A stretch of 21,371 nt of DNA from JBKEAJ01 sp047975005 (GTDB lineage: Bacteria > Bacteroidota > Bacteroidia > Bacteroidales > Prolixibacteraceae): contig JBKECW010000062.1 in NCBI GenBank assembly GCA_047975005.1, positions 1-21,371 of the forward strand, read 5' to 3'. The stretch's first letter is position 1. The number at the start of each line of letters is the position of its first letter. The notes below the pieces were generated by a model. The model was not told the DNA's origin, ran no database searches, and saw only the letters and a list, made by a program, of their open reading frames with translations. Positions 8,181 through 16,351 of this stretch are shown here, one piece after another. The translations under genes were made by a program, and so were the position numbers.

Positions 8181-8276
8181 GTAGGGGCGCACCTGCATGT
8201 GCGCCCTGTATTTCGGTGTTTTTATTTTGTTCGGTGTCGACAGAATAGCCGGGCAGACACGCAGGTCTGCCCCTAC
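8181..8276. repeat. 96-bp paired REP (BIME-like) element, copy A
   Basis: The element starts with GTAG and ends with CTAC. The left half has a perfect 8-bp hairpin, GGGCGCAC/GTGCGCCC with loop CTGCAT. The right half has GGGCAGAC/GTCTGCCC with loop ACGCAG. The two REPs face each other around a spacer containing TTTTTATTTTGTTCGGTG. GTAG at the foot of a hairpin is the hallmark recognised by REP-associated tyrosine transposases, and such a gene lies 66 bases away. Copy B at 8557-8652 is the same length and differs at only 3 positions. Copy A is in the old asnB upstream region. Confidence 0.88.
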
Positions 8277-8341
8277 AGGCTTCTGTATTACGATTGTATT
8301 TATCATTTGAATGATGACTGTTCATTAATCATTAACCGAGG

Positions 8342-8956
8342 TTAATTCTGTTTTGGGTTCAATTCATCATCATTCCATTTCAGGGGATTTTCGCCTATAT
8401 AATCTAATATCTTTTGATATGCTTTATCGTTTCGGATTATGTGCTCGTAGTAATTGCGCTGCCAGAATTTACCATCGAATGTGTGCCAGCCATGATTTTT
8501 AACACCATTAATGTAATCGTTGGTAGACATTGTTTTAAACCATTGTACAACACGGTGTAGGGGCGCACCTGCGTGTGCGCCCTGTATTTCGGTGTTTTTA
8601 TTTTGTTCGGTGTCGACAGAACAGCTGGGCAGACACGCAGGTCTGCCCCTACAATTGGTATTTTTATTTTGTTCGGTGGTGTTTGGTGATTTTATCTGTA
8701 TTATACAATGAAAATGATTTGGCATCACAACCATTTCCAAACATTTTATATTTGAAAATTTATTTTCGATTTCATAATACCATCTCCCCACCATTCTGCC
8801 GGCATCATTCAAAATCATTTCTTCATTTTCTATATGTCCAAACAGGCATTCCTTTTTGTGTGTGCATATTGTTATAAAATACAAACCTTCTGCCGAATAA
8901 TCGTAATTCGGCAAACGGATGGAATGCCGATGGTGAATATCAGGATTGTATTTCAT
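8342..8956 (-). CDS. REP-associated tyrosine transposase (RAYT, Y1/IS200-like) carrying an in-frame REP pair
   Basis: This 204-residue protein has Y1-transposase hallmarks: RHSIRLPNYDYSAEGLYFIT near the N-terminus, then VVMPNHFHCIIQI with the HUH motif His81-Phe-His83. The C-terminal region has VVQWFKTMSTNDYINGVKNH, then KFWQRNYYEHIIRNDKAYQK, then YIGENPLKWNDDE. The catalytic Tyr is probably in the C-terminal helix region (YY of RNYYEH is a candidate). RAYTs nick single-stranded REP DNA at GTAG-hairpin sites. Residues about 102-134 are encoded by a complete 96-bp REP pair (8557-8652), inserted without breaking the frame at the loop between the HUH core and the QWFKTMSTN helix. TEQNKNT occurs twice, at 94-100 and 116-122. 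The start chosen is 8956 (MKYNPDIHHR); an ATG at 8986 would begin inside the solo REP. The protein may be functional, since the insertion is in a variable linker, but activity is not proven. Confidence 0.88.
   Translation of the reverse strand: MKYNPDIHHRHSIRLPNYDYSAEGLYFITICTHKKECLFGHIENEEMILNDAGRMVGRWYYEIENKFSNIKCLEMVVMPNHFHCIIQIKSPNTTEQNKNTNCRGRPACLPSCSVDTEQNKNTEIQGAHAGAPLHRVVQWFKTMSTNDYINGVKNHGWHTFDGKFWQRNYYEHIIRNDKAYQKILDYIGENPLKWNDDELNPKQN
8557..8652. repeat. 96-bp paired REP (BIME-like) element, copy B, inside the RAYT gene
   Basis: The structure is the same as the copy at 8181-8276: GTAG, hairpin GGGCGCAC/GTGCGCCC, spacer, hairpin GGGCAGAC/GTCTGCCC, CTAC. It matches that copy at 93 of 96 positions. 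Its length is a multiple of three, and it reads through as coding sequence in the transposase frame. Next to its right end, 8657-8678 (GGTATTTTTATTTTGTTCGG and then TG) repeats the internal spacer (8591-8612) at 21 of 22 positions. This suggests a former REP-spacer-REP-spacer array. Confidence 0.9.
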
Positions 8957-8974
8957 TGTGTTGATGTATTTGCT

Positions 8975-9000
8975 GTAGGGGCACACCTGTGTGTGCGGTG
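8975..9000. repeat. Solo REP upstream of the RAYT gene
   Basis: GTAG (8975-8978) precedes a perfect hairpin GCACAC/GTGTGC (8981-8986 and 8991-8996, loop CTGT). Compared with the REPs in the 96-bp elements, one base pair of the stem has changed on both sides (G-C to A-T), keeping the fold. With the copy at 8181, it flanks the transposase gene on both sides. Confidence 0.75.
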
Positions 9001-9004
9001 TGCA

Positions 9005-10285
9005 TTATGAGATATTGGATTTAATTTGCTGTTTGTTAACCAGATTTCTAAAGTCGGAGCCGGAAGGAGATTGGAAGACTTGTAGCTCAAAAGTTTGGAT
9101 ATTTGCAAATATAAAGTCAAAAATATCAGCCTGAATTCCCTCATATTTTACCCATTCTTTGTTACTACTAAAGGCGTATATCTCTAGCGGGATGCCTTTT
9201 TCAGTAGAATCTAATTGACGTACCATGAGGGTCATGTTTTTGTTTATGTCAGGATGTTCTTTTAACATTTGAGTCAGATATTCTCTAAAAATACCAAGGT
9301 TTGTCTGTTTTCTTCCATTGCCGATATTGAGGTCTTCAGGGGAGATATTATTTTTTGTGTTAAAGCTGTTTATTTCGTTTTGTTTTTTCTCGATGTAGTC
9401 GTGTATAGACTTGAGTCCTTTTAATTTATTCAGCAGCTTGTCGTCGCAAAACTTTACGCTATTAGCGTCAATAAATATGCTTCTTTTTATTCGTCTTCCC
9501 CCAGACTCTTGCATTCCTCTCCAGTTTTGGTATGAATCAGTAATTAAAGAGTATGTCGGGACGGATGATATGGTTTTATCCCAATTCTGAACTTTTGCCG
9601 ACAGTAGACCTATCTCAAGAACTTCACCATCAGCATTATGAGATGGCACGGTAACCCAGTCGCCTGGCTCGATAGAATTGTCCATGGCAATTTGAATACT
9701 GGAGACCACCCCTAAAATAGAGTCCTTAAACACTAAAATGAGTATGGCTACCATTGCGGTCATGCCGGTAAGTATCTTGGACATGTTGGTTCCGGTAATG
9801 ATAGAAAACATGAGAAGCAGAATAACAAACAACGATAATATTTGTCCCATCTGAATGTAGCCCTTTATAGACAGGCGTTTTGAGAGTTTACTCAATTTAA
9901 ACATGTCGTTCAATGCATTCAGCGTCCTGTAAATCAATAACTGGACGAAGATCAACGTATATATCCTTGCCAGTTTGTCGCTTATCAGTTGGATAGTTTC
10001 ATTTTGGTATAGCTGCGCAGTAAACAAAATTATTGTTGCAGGTACTAGATGGGCAAGTGTTCTGAATACACTATTATCTACCAGAGTGTTGTTCCATTTT
10101 GCTTTGCTGTTTTTTATTATAGGGACTATTATTCTGCCTAGTGTGAATTTTGTAATGTAGAATAGAACAAAAGAAGATATAGTGGTTATTACTAATATAA
10201 TCAGGTCGTTAGTGGTTGCAGAAGTATTAAAGCGTAATATATTTTTTAATTCCTCAGTGTATTTCTCGTCTATGAAATATAACAT
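9005..10285 (-). CDS. MscS-family mechanosensitive channel (YbdG-like)
   Basis: This 426-residue inner-membrane protein has several N-terminal membrane segments: IILVITTISSFVLFYITKF, LVPATIILFTAQLY, LIFVQLLIY and ILSLFVILLLMFSIITG. The MscS core follows: MSKILTGMTAMVAILILVFK, then DSILGVVSSIQIAMDN (pore-lining TM3), then IEPGDWVTVP and EVLEIGLLSAKVQNWDKT, the typical beta domain. Length and the long soluble C-terminal region resemble the YbdG (miniconductance) branch. The channel opens on membrane stretch and releases solutes during hypo-osmotic shock. The start at 10285 (MLYFIDEKYTEEL) was chosen because the more upstream ATG at 10330 falls within a promoter box (10328-10335). It is divergent from the M64-type protease. 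The 3' end abuts the solo REP of the RAYT locus, only 4 bases away. Confidence 0.87.
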   Translation of the reverse strand: MLYFIDEKYTEELKNILRFNTSATTNDLIILVITTISSFVLFYITKFTLGRIIVPIIKNSKAKWNNTLVDNSVFRTLAHLVPATIILFTAQLYQNETIQLISDKLARIYTLIFVQLLIYRTLNALNDMFKLSKLSKRLSIKGYIQMGQILSLFVILLLMFSIITGTNMSKILTGMTAMVAILILVFKDSILGVVSSIQIAMDNSIEPGDWVTVPSHNADGEVLEIGLLSAKVQNWDKTISSVPTYSLITDSYQNWRGMQESGGRRIKRSIFIDANSVKFCDDKLLNKLKGLKSIHDYIEKKQNEINSFNTKNNISPEDLNIGNGRKQTNLGIFREYLTQMLKEHPDINKNMTLMVRQLDSTEKGIPLEIYAFSSNKEWVKYEGIQADIFDFIFANIQTFELQVFQSPSGSDFRNLVNKQQIKSNIS

Positions 10286-10327
10286 AATAATTGCTCTTGT
10301 AAGAAAAATAAGTATCTTTAACGAGCA

Positions 10328-10335
10328 CAAAAGTA
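10328..10335 (-). promoter_or_regulatory. Bacteroidota -7 box for the MscS-like gene
   Basis: On the minus strand the site reads TACTTTTG, an exact match to TAnnTTTG, 42 bases upstream of the start at 10285. Transcription would begin near 10321, which rules out the upstream ATG at 10330. Confidence 0.6.
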
Positions 10336-10400
10336 ATAAAAGTGGATGACAGCGAAGGTCTTGTTTTGATTATTGTTGTCTAAAAAATATAAACATAAAA

Positions 10401-11630
10401 ATGAAATCTTTAATTCTATCTATTCTTCTTGTGTTGCTAGGATCATCACAAGTGTTCTCAAATAACTATTACGATAAGCATTTTACGAACGAACGCATGC
10501 GTATTGATTATTATATGTATGCCCAGAAAGATGCCATTGAGGTGAAAATTAAAGATATAACCAAAGAGCCTCATTGGGCGGGAGTAAGAAACGAAAATCT
10601 ACAAAAATCATACGGCGGAAATTTTAAATATAGATTGATTGACATTGAAAGCGACTCAATTATATTTGAAAGAGGCTTTTCATCAATGGTGGAGGAGTGG
10701 CAGAGTAGTGATTTGAAGGAAGAAAAACGCCGTTTTGAGATGGTTGCCATAATGCCTTTCCCAAAGAGCGACGTGAGTTTTGAAATATTGCAGTGGGATA
10801 TGCACAAAGGAAAGTATGATTTTGTATACTCCTCAAACATTGACGTCGAGGATATAAAGGAAGCTCTTTTAGAGTCTGTGAATATAGATGTAGCCAGCAG
10901 TACTTCTGTGGATGTAGTTATTTTGTCAGAAGGGTATACAAAAGAGCAGGAGTCTATTTTTATTTCTGATTGTAATCGCTTTACAGAGTATATGTTTAAT
11001 GTTGCACCATTCGATTCTCTAAAAGCAGACTTTACGATAAGAAATGTTTTTGCTCCATCGGAAGATAGTGGTACAAGTATGCTTGACGGCAAAACAAAAT
11101 TAGAAACAAATTATGGCTCTTCGTTTTATACCTTCGAAGAACCAAGGTACTTAACAACAGAATCTATGTTCAGTGTGCACAATGCCATTGCAGGCATAGA
11201 CTACGACTATATAATAATACTAGTCAACACAGACGTGTACGGAGGTGCTGGCTTTTATAATACATACGCAATTACATCTGCCCACAACACAGCATCTATG
11301 GAGGTTTTCATACATGAGTTTGGGCATAGTTTTGCCGGTCTTGCTGATGAATATTTTTATGAGCATGATGATGTTCTTGACGGAATGTACAGCATTCTTG
11401 TTGAACCATGGGAGGCAAATATTACATCAAGGGTTGATTTTTCTTCGAAATGGGAGGATATGATGAAAGACGGCATTAGAGGACTTGGACTTTACGAGGG
11501 GGCAGGATACCTTACAAAAGGTATGTACAGAGGTGAAGACAATTGCATGATGAGGGCATTGAGCTATCCTTTTTGTGCAGTTTGTCGCCGACAGATCATA
11601 AACATAACTCAATACAACATAGGCGAATAA
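10401..11630 (+). CDS. Secreted M64-type (IgA peptidase) zinc metalloprotease
   Basis: This 409-residue protein has a clear signal peptide (MKSLILSILLVLLGSSQVFS). An N-terminal beta-rich domain (about 25-165) corresponds to the M64 N-terminal domain. The catalytic domain begins at SVDVVILSEGYTKEQESIF, typical of this family. The zinc site is HEFGHSFAGLADE (305-317): His305, Glu306, His309 and a following Gly-x-x-Asp, a metzincin-like HExxHxxxGxxD pattern. RMDYYMYAQ-like, SGTSMLDGKTKLETNYGSSF and the Cys-containing end (NCMMRALSYPFCAVCRRQII) also fit. The original M64 member from Clostridium ramosum cuts human IgA, but most Bacteroidota relatives are uncharacterised, so the substrate is unknown. 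The gene is divergent from the MscS-like gene. A weak promoter-like TATTGTTG lies at 10371-10378. A hairpin spans its stop codon. Confidence 0.87.
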   Translation: MKSLILSILLVLLGSSQVFSNNYYDKHFTNERMRIDYYMYAQKDAIEVKIKDITKEPHWAGVRNENLQKSYGGNFKYRLIDIESDSIIFERGFSSMVEEWQSSDLKEEKRRFEMVAIMPFPKSDVSFEILQWDMHKGKYDFVYSSNIDVEDIKEALLESVNIDVASSTSVDVVILSEGYTKEQESIFISDCNRFTEYMFNVAPFDSLKADFTIRNVFAPSEDSGTSMLDGKTKLETNYGSSFYTFEEPRYLTTESMFSVHNAIAGIDYDYIIILVNTDVYGGAGFYNTYAITSAHNTASMEVFIHEFGHSFAGLADEYFYEHDDVLDGMYSILVEPWEANITSRVDFSSKWEDMMKDGIRGLGLYEGAGYLTKGMYRGEDNCMMRALSYPFCAVCRRQIINITQYNIGE

Positions 11631-11639
11631 TAGCCTATG
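11618..11639 (+). other. Hairpin overlapping the stop codon of the M64-type gene
   Basis: CATAGGC (11618-11624) and GCCTATG (11633-11639) form a perfect 7-bp stem with loop GAATAATA, which contains the TAA stop. No U tract follows, so it is more likely an mRNA 3'-end structure than a classical intrinsic terminator. Confidence 0.45.
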
Positions 11640-11759
11640 GTAATTAATGTGTTGGGATGCTGCTTGGCAATTTCTTGATTGATAGATGTATGCGCTGTCA
11701 TGATGCAGGGCTGTGATAGTATATAAGTTTAGAGATTATAAAAATAACTTCAAATGAAG

Positions 11760-11767
11760 TATCTTTG
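11760..11767 (+). promoter_or_regulatory. Bacteroidota -7 box for uvrD/pcrA
   Basis: TATCTTTG is an exact match to TAnnTTTG, ending 23 bases before the ATG at 11791. It is at the same distance as the boxes before queF and the transporter gene. Confidence 0.55.
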
Positions 11768-11790
11768 AAGTTTCAAGAAAATATATACAC

Positions 11791-14109
11791 ATGACAGATT
11801 TATTAGATGGCCTTAACGATGCTCAGCGAGAGGCTGTTGTAAATATAGAAGGTCCATCATTAGTAATTGCAGGGGCAGGCTCGGGAAAGACTCGTGTACT
11901 CACGATGCGTATTGCGAATTTGCTAAACAATGGTGTCGCTCCCTATGAGATTTTATCGCTTACTTTTACCAACAAGGCCGCACGCGAGATGAAAGAACGT
12001 ATTGCTAGCGTAGTGGGGAAAGAGCGAGCTAGATACTTGTGGATGGGGACTTTCCACTCTATTTTTTCAAGAATATTGAGGGAGCAAGCTGACATGCTTG
12101 GCTATCCGACCGATTTCACTATTTATGACACTGCCGACTCCAGAAATCTCATAAAGTCGATATGCAAGGATTTAGAGCTTAGCGACAAGACTTATAAGCC
12201 GGCAACAGTATTGGGGCGCATATCGAAGGCGAAAAATAATCTTATTTCGCCTATGGCGTATGCTCAGAATGCAGATGTTTTGAATTTTGATACCTATATT
12301 CGCATGCCTCGTATCTGTGAAATATACAAAGAGTATGCAAAGCGGTGTACTATGTCGGGAGCAATGGATTTTGATGATTTACTATTCAACACAAATGTTC
12401 TATTTCGCGATTTTCCGGAGGTTTTGCATAAATATCAAGAGCGCTTCAAGTACTTTCTTGTGGATGAGTATCAGGATACAAACTTTTCTCAATATCTGAT
12501 AGTTAGGAGGCTGGCAGAGCGTAGCAATAATATTTGTGTGGTGGGCGACGATGCTCAAAGTATATACTCCTTTCGTGGTGCTAGGATTGAAAACATATTG
12601 AATTTCAAGAAGGATTACCCCGAGTTAAAAACCTTTAGATTAGAGCAAAATTATCGTTCCACACAAACCATTGTCAATGCTGCAAATTCGGTTATTAAAG
12701 CTAATAAAAATCAGATTTTCAAAAATGTTTTCTCCGAAAATGAAGAGGGGGATAAGATTACTGTTAGTGGAATGCTTACTGATAAAGAAGAGGGGTATGT
12801 TGTTGCTAATGAAGTGTTAGGCTTGCACATGACAAAGCATATTCCTTACAAAGATATCGCTATATTATACAGAACCAACTCTCAATCTCGTATTTTCGAG
12901 GAGGCTTTTCGTCAAGTTAATGTCCCATATAAAATTTATGGTGGCTTGTCATTCTATCAGCGTAAAGAGATAAAAGATGTAATCTCTTATATGCGCTTGA
13001 TAGTAAACTCTAAAGACAATGAGGCACTAAAAAGAATAATCAACTATCCAAAACGAGGAATAGGGATTGGAACAATTTCTAAATTGGAGGTTTATGCAAA
13101 CTCTAAAGAAATGTCAATTTGGGACGCCCTTAGAAAACAATTGCAAATCAACAACTTGGGCTTTAATAATGGGACTCTCTCTAAACTCAAGATCTTTCAC
13201 TCTTTGATTGCGACGTTAAAGAGTGATGTCGAGAACAGCGATGCATATGATGCCGCAGACGCAATCGTTAAGACATCGGGTATTATGAGTGAACTATATA
13301 ACGACAAAACGCCTGAAGGAGTGAGCCGATACGAAAATCTGGAGGAGTTGCTCAACGGTATAAAGGAATTTTCTATAGACGCATTAGAACAAGGTTTAGA
13401 GAATAGTCTTTCGGCATACATGCTTGACGTTTCTTTGCTTACCGACCAAGATGAGAAGAATGTAGAGGATGATGATTTTGTAACACTAATGACTATACAT
13501 GCTTCCAAAGGACTGGAATTTCCTGTCATATTTATTGTCGGTGTAGAAGAGGGGCTATTTCCAAGCCTTAAAACATCACAAGACAATGAAGAAGGCGCAT
13601 TAGAAGAAGAACGTAGACTTTTTTATGTTGCCTTGACAAGAGCTGAGAAAAAAGCATACATTTCGTTCTGCAACAGTCGTTATACATGGGGTGAGACTAA
13701 GATGCCCAAGCCAAGTCGATTTATATACGATGTAGATATGCGTTTTGTGGAAGCGTCGGAACACACTTTGCGACAGCTGAAAAAGAATGCAGCGCAGTGC
13801 TCGGAAGGAATTGCGCCGCACAGTATATCTAATCTGCCAACTAATCCTCAGGGGTATAAGTCTAGGTTGGCAAAGATTAATCCGAACAATTCAACACAAA
13901 ATAGAAACACTACTCCAGAACGAAAAGGGACAGATATAAAAATACTGAACGTGGGAATGAAGGTGGAACACAATAGGTTTGGAAAAGGCACAATCATCAA
14001 ATTAATCGAAGATGGTCCTAACTCTAAAGCTACAGTGCTTTTTGATGTGGTAGGGTGTAAGAGTCTAATACTGACTTACGCCATGTTGACTCCGGTAATG
14101 GAGACCTAA
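11791..14109 (+). CDS. uvrD: UvrD/PcrA-type superfamily 1A DNA helicase
   Basis: This 772-residue protein has the full SF1A 3'-5' helicase motif set. Q motif LNDAQREAV and Walker A AGAGSGKT (27-34) are followed by SLTFTNKAAREMKERI and GTFHSIFSRILRE. Then come VDEYQDTNFSQY (motif II), GDDAQSIYSFRGARI (III), EQNYRST (IV), TIHASKGLEFPVIFIVGVEEG (V) and YVALTRAEKKAYIS (VI). The C-terminal 65 residues hold a small Tudor-like module (GMKVEHNRFGKGTIIKLIED), as in PcrA, which links the helicase to RNA polymerase in other species. The enzyme removes UvrC and the cut oligonucleotide in nucleotide excision repair and clears proteins from DNA. uvrB follows after 77 bases on the same strand, a functionally fitting neighbour. 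The assignment among UvrD and PcrA is by convention only. Confidence 0.94.
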   Translation: MTDLLDGLNDAQREAVVNIEGPSLVIAGAGSGKTRVLTMRIANLLNNGVAPYEILSLTFTNKAAREMKERIASVVGKERARYLWMGTFHSIFSRILREQADMLGYPTDFTIYDTADSRNLIKSICKDLELSDKTYKPATVLGRISKAKNNLISPMAYAQNADVLNFDTYIRMPRICEIYKEYAKRCTMSGAMDFDDLLFNTNVLFRDFPEVLHKYQERFKYFLVDEYQDTNFSQYLIVRRLAERSNNICVVGDDAQSIYSFRGARIENILNFKKDYPELKTFRLEQNYRSTQTIVNAANSVIKANKNQIFKNVFSENEEGDKITVSGMLTDKEEGYVVANEVLGLHMTKHIPYKDIAILYRTNSQSRIFEEAFRQVNVPYKIYGGLSFYQRKEIKDVISYMRLIVNSKDNEALKRIINYPKRGIGIGTISKLEVYANSKEMSIWDALRKQLQINNLGFNNGTLSKLKIFHSLIATLKSDVENSDAYDAADAIVKTSGIMSELYNDKTPEGVSRYENLEELLNGIKEFSIDALEQGLENSLSAYMLDVSLLTDQDEKNVEDDDFVTLMTIHASKGLEFPVIFIVGVEEGLFPSLKTSQDNEEGALEEERRLFYVALTRAEKKAYISFCNSRYTWGETKMPKPSRFIYDVDMRFVEASEHTLRQLKKNAAQCSEGIAPHSISNLPTNPQGYKSRLAKINPNNSTQNRNTTPERKGTDIKILNVGMKVEHNRFGKGTIIKLIEDGPNSKATVLFDVVGCKSLILTYAMLTPVMET

Positions 14110-14186
14110 TGTGTTAATGTGATGATGTATGACCACCGTCCCCTGATTGAGGCTGTTTGTCCGAAAATCTGAAAAAAAAATAAAAA

Positions 14187-16196
14187 ATGGACTTTGAAAT
14201 AATTTCGGAATATAAACCCACTGGCGATCAACCAGCTGCAATCAAGCAGCTGGTTGATAATGCATTGTGCGACATTCCTGCTCAGACTCTTTTGGGAGTA
14301 ACAGGTTCGGGCAAGACTTTTACGATGGCAAATGTCATTGAGCGACTTAACAGACCAACACTTATACTGTCGCACAACAAAACGCTGGCAGCACAGCTCT
14401 ACGGTGAGATGAAAGCCTTTTTTCCTAATAATTTGGTGGAGTATTTTGTATCATACTACGACTACTATCAACCCGAGGTGTATCTGCCGACCTCCGATAA
14501 ATACATTGAGAAAGACTTGGCGATAAATGACGAAATTGAAAAGTTGCGTATAAGCACTACTTCGGCATTGTTGAGCGGAAGGCGAGATGTACTTGTAATA
14601 TCTTCGGTGTCATGTCTTTACGGGATTGGCAATCCTGATGATTTTTATTCTAACGTCGTCAAGCTAAAAGTTGGAGATGAACCCGGTCGTAATGCACTGC
14701 TATTAAGGCTTGTAGACGCCTTGTATTCTCGTAGTGATTTGGACTTGAAAAACGGAACATTCAGGGTCAAGGGCAATACTCTTGATGTGTATCCTGCCTT
14801 TGGGGAGAACGCTATTCGCATTATCTTTTGGGATGAAGAGATAGACGAGATTCAAATTATTGATCCTTTTACGGCAAGGACTCTTGACAGTGTTCAAGAT
14901 ATAACAATTCATCCTGCAAATATCTTTGTTACTACTAAAGATAGCATGAAACGGGCTATATATGATATACAAGATGACCTGGTAAAGCAGATTGACTTTT
15001 TTAAAAGTGAGGGAAAAAATATTGAAGCTGAGCGTATAAAGGAGAGGGTAGAGTTTGACATGGAAATGATGAAAGAATTGGGTTATTGTCCGGGTGTTGA
15101 GAACTACTCTCGATACTTTGACCGACGCAGTGCCGGCTCACGTCCTTTCTGTCTTTTGGATTACTTCCCCAAGGACTTTATGCTATTTGTAGACGAGAGT
15201 CATGTAACATTACCTCAGATACACGCAATGTATGGCGGCGACAGGTCGAGAAAGATAAATTTGGTGGACTACGGCTTTAGGCTTCCTGCGGCACTTGACA
15301 ATCGCCCTTTAAAATTTGAGGAGTTTGAGGGTATGCTCAATCAGATTGTTTATGTCAGTGCTACTCCTGCAAAATATGAGCTTGAAAAATCGGAGGGAAT
15401 AGTGGTGGAGCAGCTTATTCGTCCAACAGGACTATTAGACCCGATAATAGAAGTGCGCCCTACGCAGACGCAGATTGACGACCTTTTAAACGAAATCAAC
15501 ATACGTATCGAAAAAAACGAAAGGGTGCTTGTAACAACGCTGACCAAGCGTATGTCGGAAGAGCTGAGTGCCTTTCTGATAGAGGCGGGAGTAAAGGCTC
15601 GTTATCTGCATTCGGATATCGACACGCTAGAGCGCATCGAGATATTGGAACAGCTCCGCAATGGCAGTTTTAACGTTTTGGTAGGTATCAATCTATTGCG
15701 TGAGGGACTAGACCTGCCTGAGGTGTCTTTGGTAGCAATATTGGATGCCGACAAGGAGGGGTTTCTGCGCTCGGAGGTATCTATGACACAAACGGCAGGG
15801 CGTGCGGCGCGGAATGTAAACGGGACGGTGATTATGTATGCCGACAAGATAACGGGTTCTATGCAGCGCACCATCGACAACACCAACTACCGACGCGAAA
15901 AGCAGTTAAAGTACAATGCTGAGAACAATATTACGCCTATGCCTATTGTTAAACCGACAAGAGAAATTGTAGGTTACGACAGAGCTGCTAAATCAGAAAC
16001 GACATATTACGAAAATGAGGGTAAAGGTGAAGTTGCAGCCGACCCTGTTGTGCAATATATGTCAAAGCCTGCGTTGAAAAAGAGCATAGCCAAACTCAAC
16101 AGCGACATGAAGAAAGCTGCCAAAGAGCTTGACTTTATGGAGGCAGCTCGCCTACGCGACGAGATGTTTGCTTTGCAGAAGATGCTTGACAAATAA
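14187..16196 (+). CDS. uvrB: Excinuclease ABC subunit B
   Basis: This 669-residue protein is the damage-verifying helicase-like subunit of nucleotide excision repair. It has Walker A GVTGSGKT (37-44) and the damage-clamping beta-hairpin region YYDYYQPEVYLPTSDKYIEK (about 90-109). A UvrA-interaction domain includes CLYGIGNPDDFYSNVVKL. Further motifs are FVDESH (Asp336-Glu-Ser-His), VSATPAKYELE, ARYLHSDIDTLERIEIL, LREGLDLPEVSLVAILDADK and QTAGRAARN (motif VI). The C-terminal UVR domain (LKKSIAKLNSDMKKAAKELD, then FMEAARLRDEM) binds UvrC. All catalytic motifs are intact and the length is normal. The 77-base gap from uvrD has no terminator that I can see, so the two may be co-transcribed. Confidence 0.97.
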   Translation: MDFEIISEYKPTGDQPAAIKQLVDNALCDIPAQTLLGVTGSGKTFTMANVIERLNRPTLILSHNKTLAAQLYGEMKAFFPNNLVEYFVSYYDYYQPEVYLPTSDKYIEKDLAINDEIEKLRISTTSALLSGRRDVLVISSVSCLYGIGNPDDFYSNVVKLKVGDEPGRNALLLRLVDALYSRSDLDLKNGTFRVKGNTLDVYPAFGENAIRIIFWDEEIDEIQIIDPFTARTLDSVQDITIHPANIFVTTKDSMKRAIYDIQDDLVKQIDFFKSEGKNIEAERIKERVEFDMEMMKELGYCPGVENYSRYFDRRSAGSRPFCLLDYFPKDFMLFVDESHVTLPQIHAMYGGDRSRKINLVDYGFRLPAALDNRPLKFEEFEGMLNQIVYVSATPAKYELEKSEGIVVEQLIRPTGLLDPIIEVRPTQTQIDDLLNEINIRIEKNERVLVTTLTKRMSEELSAFLIEAGVKARYLHSDIDTLERIEILEQLRNGSFNVLVGINLLREGLDLPEVSLVAILDADKEGFLRSEVSMTQTAGRAARNVNGTVIMYADKITGSMQRTIDNTNYRREKQLKYNAENNITPMPIVKPTREIVGYDRAAKSETTYYENEGKGEVAADPVVQYMSKPALKKSIAKLNSDMKKAAKELDFMEAARLRDEMFALQKMLDK

Positions 16197-16210
16197 GTTT
16201 AAACAAAAGT

Positions 16211-16270
16211 TAGCGTAATATGCACGCTAGAATAAGGATCCTTAGTTTATGCTTATTTAGGATATTTTTT
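16211..16270 (+). terminator. Possible terminator region after uvrB
   Basis: A small hairpin TAGCGT/ACGCTA (16211-16216 and 16224-16229) is followed by a second weak stem, ATCCT/AGGAT (16238-16242 and 16259-16263). A T-rich run (ATTTTTT) ends at 16270. Stems are short, so this is only a likely terminator. Confidence 0.4.
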
Positions 16271-16351
16271 CGTGTGTCGCGAGTGTTCTGTCAATTGTAC
16301 TGTTCTTAAAACGACAACAAATAAATATGGCATTATCCCATCAAAAATCCC

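Noticed and set aside
7894..8325. A 143-codon open frame on the minus strand that includes the asnB N-terminus
   Set aside because: Its first 100 codons are translation of the REP pair and intergenic DNA. Only the MCGIVGVF part from 8019 is family sequence, and it is frameshifted soon after.
8520..8877. Plus-strand open frames over the transposase gene
   Set aside because: They run antisense to recognisable transposase motifs and through the stop-poor REP pair; no protein family is seen.
8181..9000. A short CRISPR array
   Set aside because: The repeats are hairpins with GTAG ends in opposite orientations, irregularly spaced and beside a RAYT gene. There are no unique spacers of even length.
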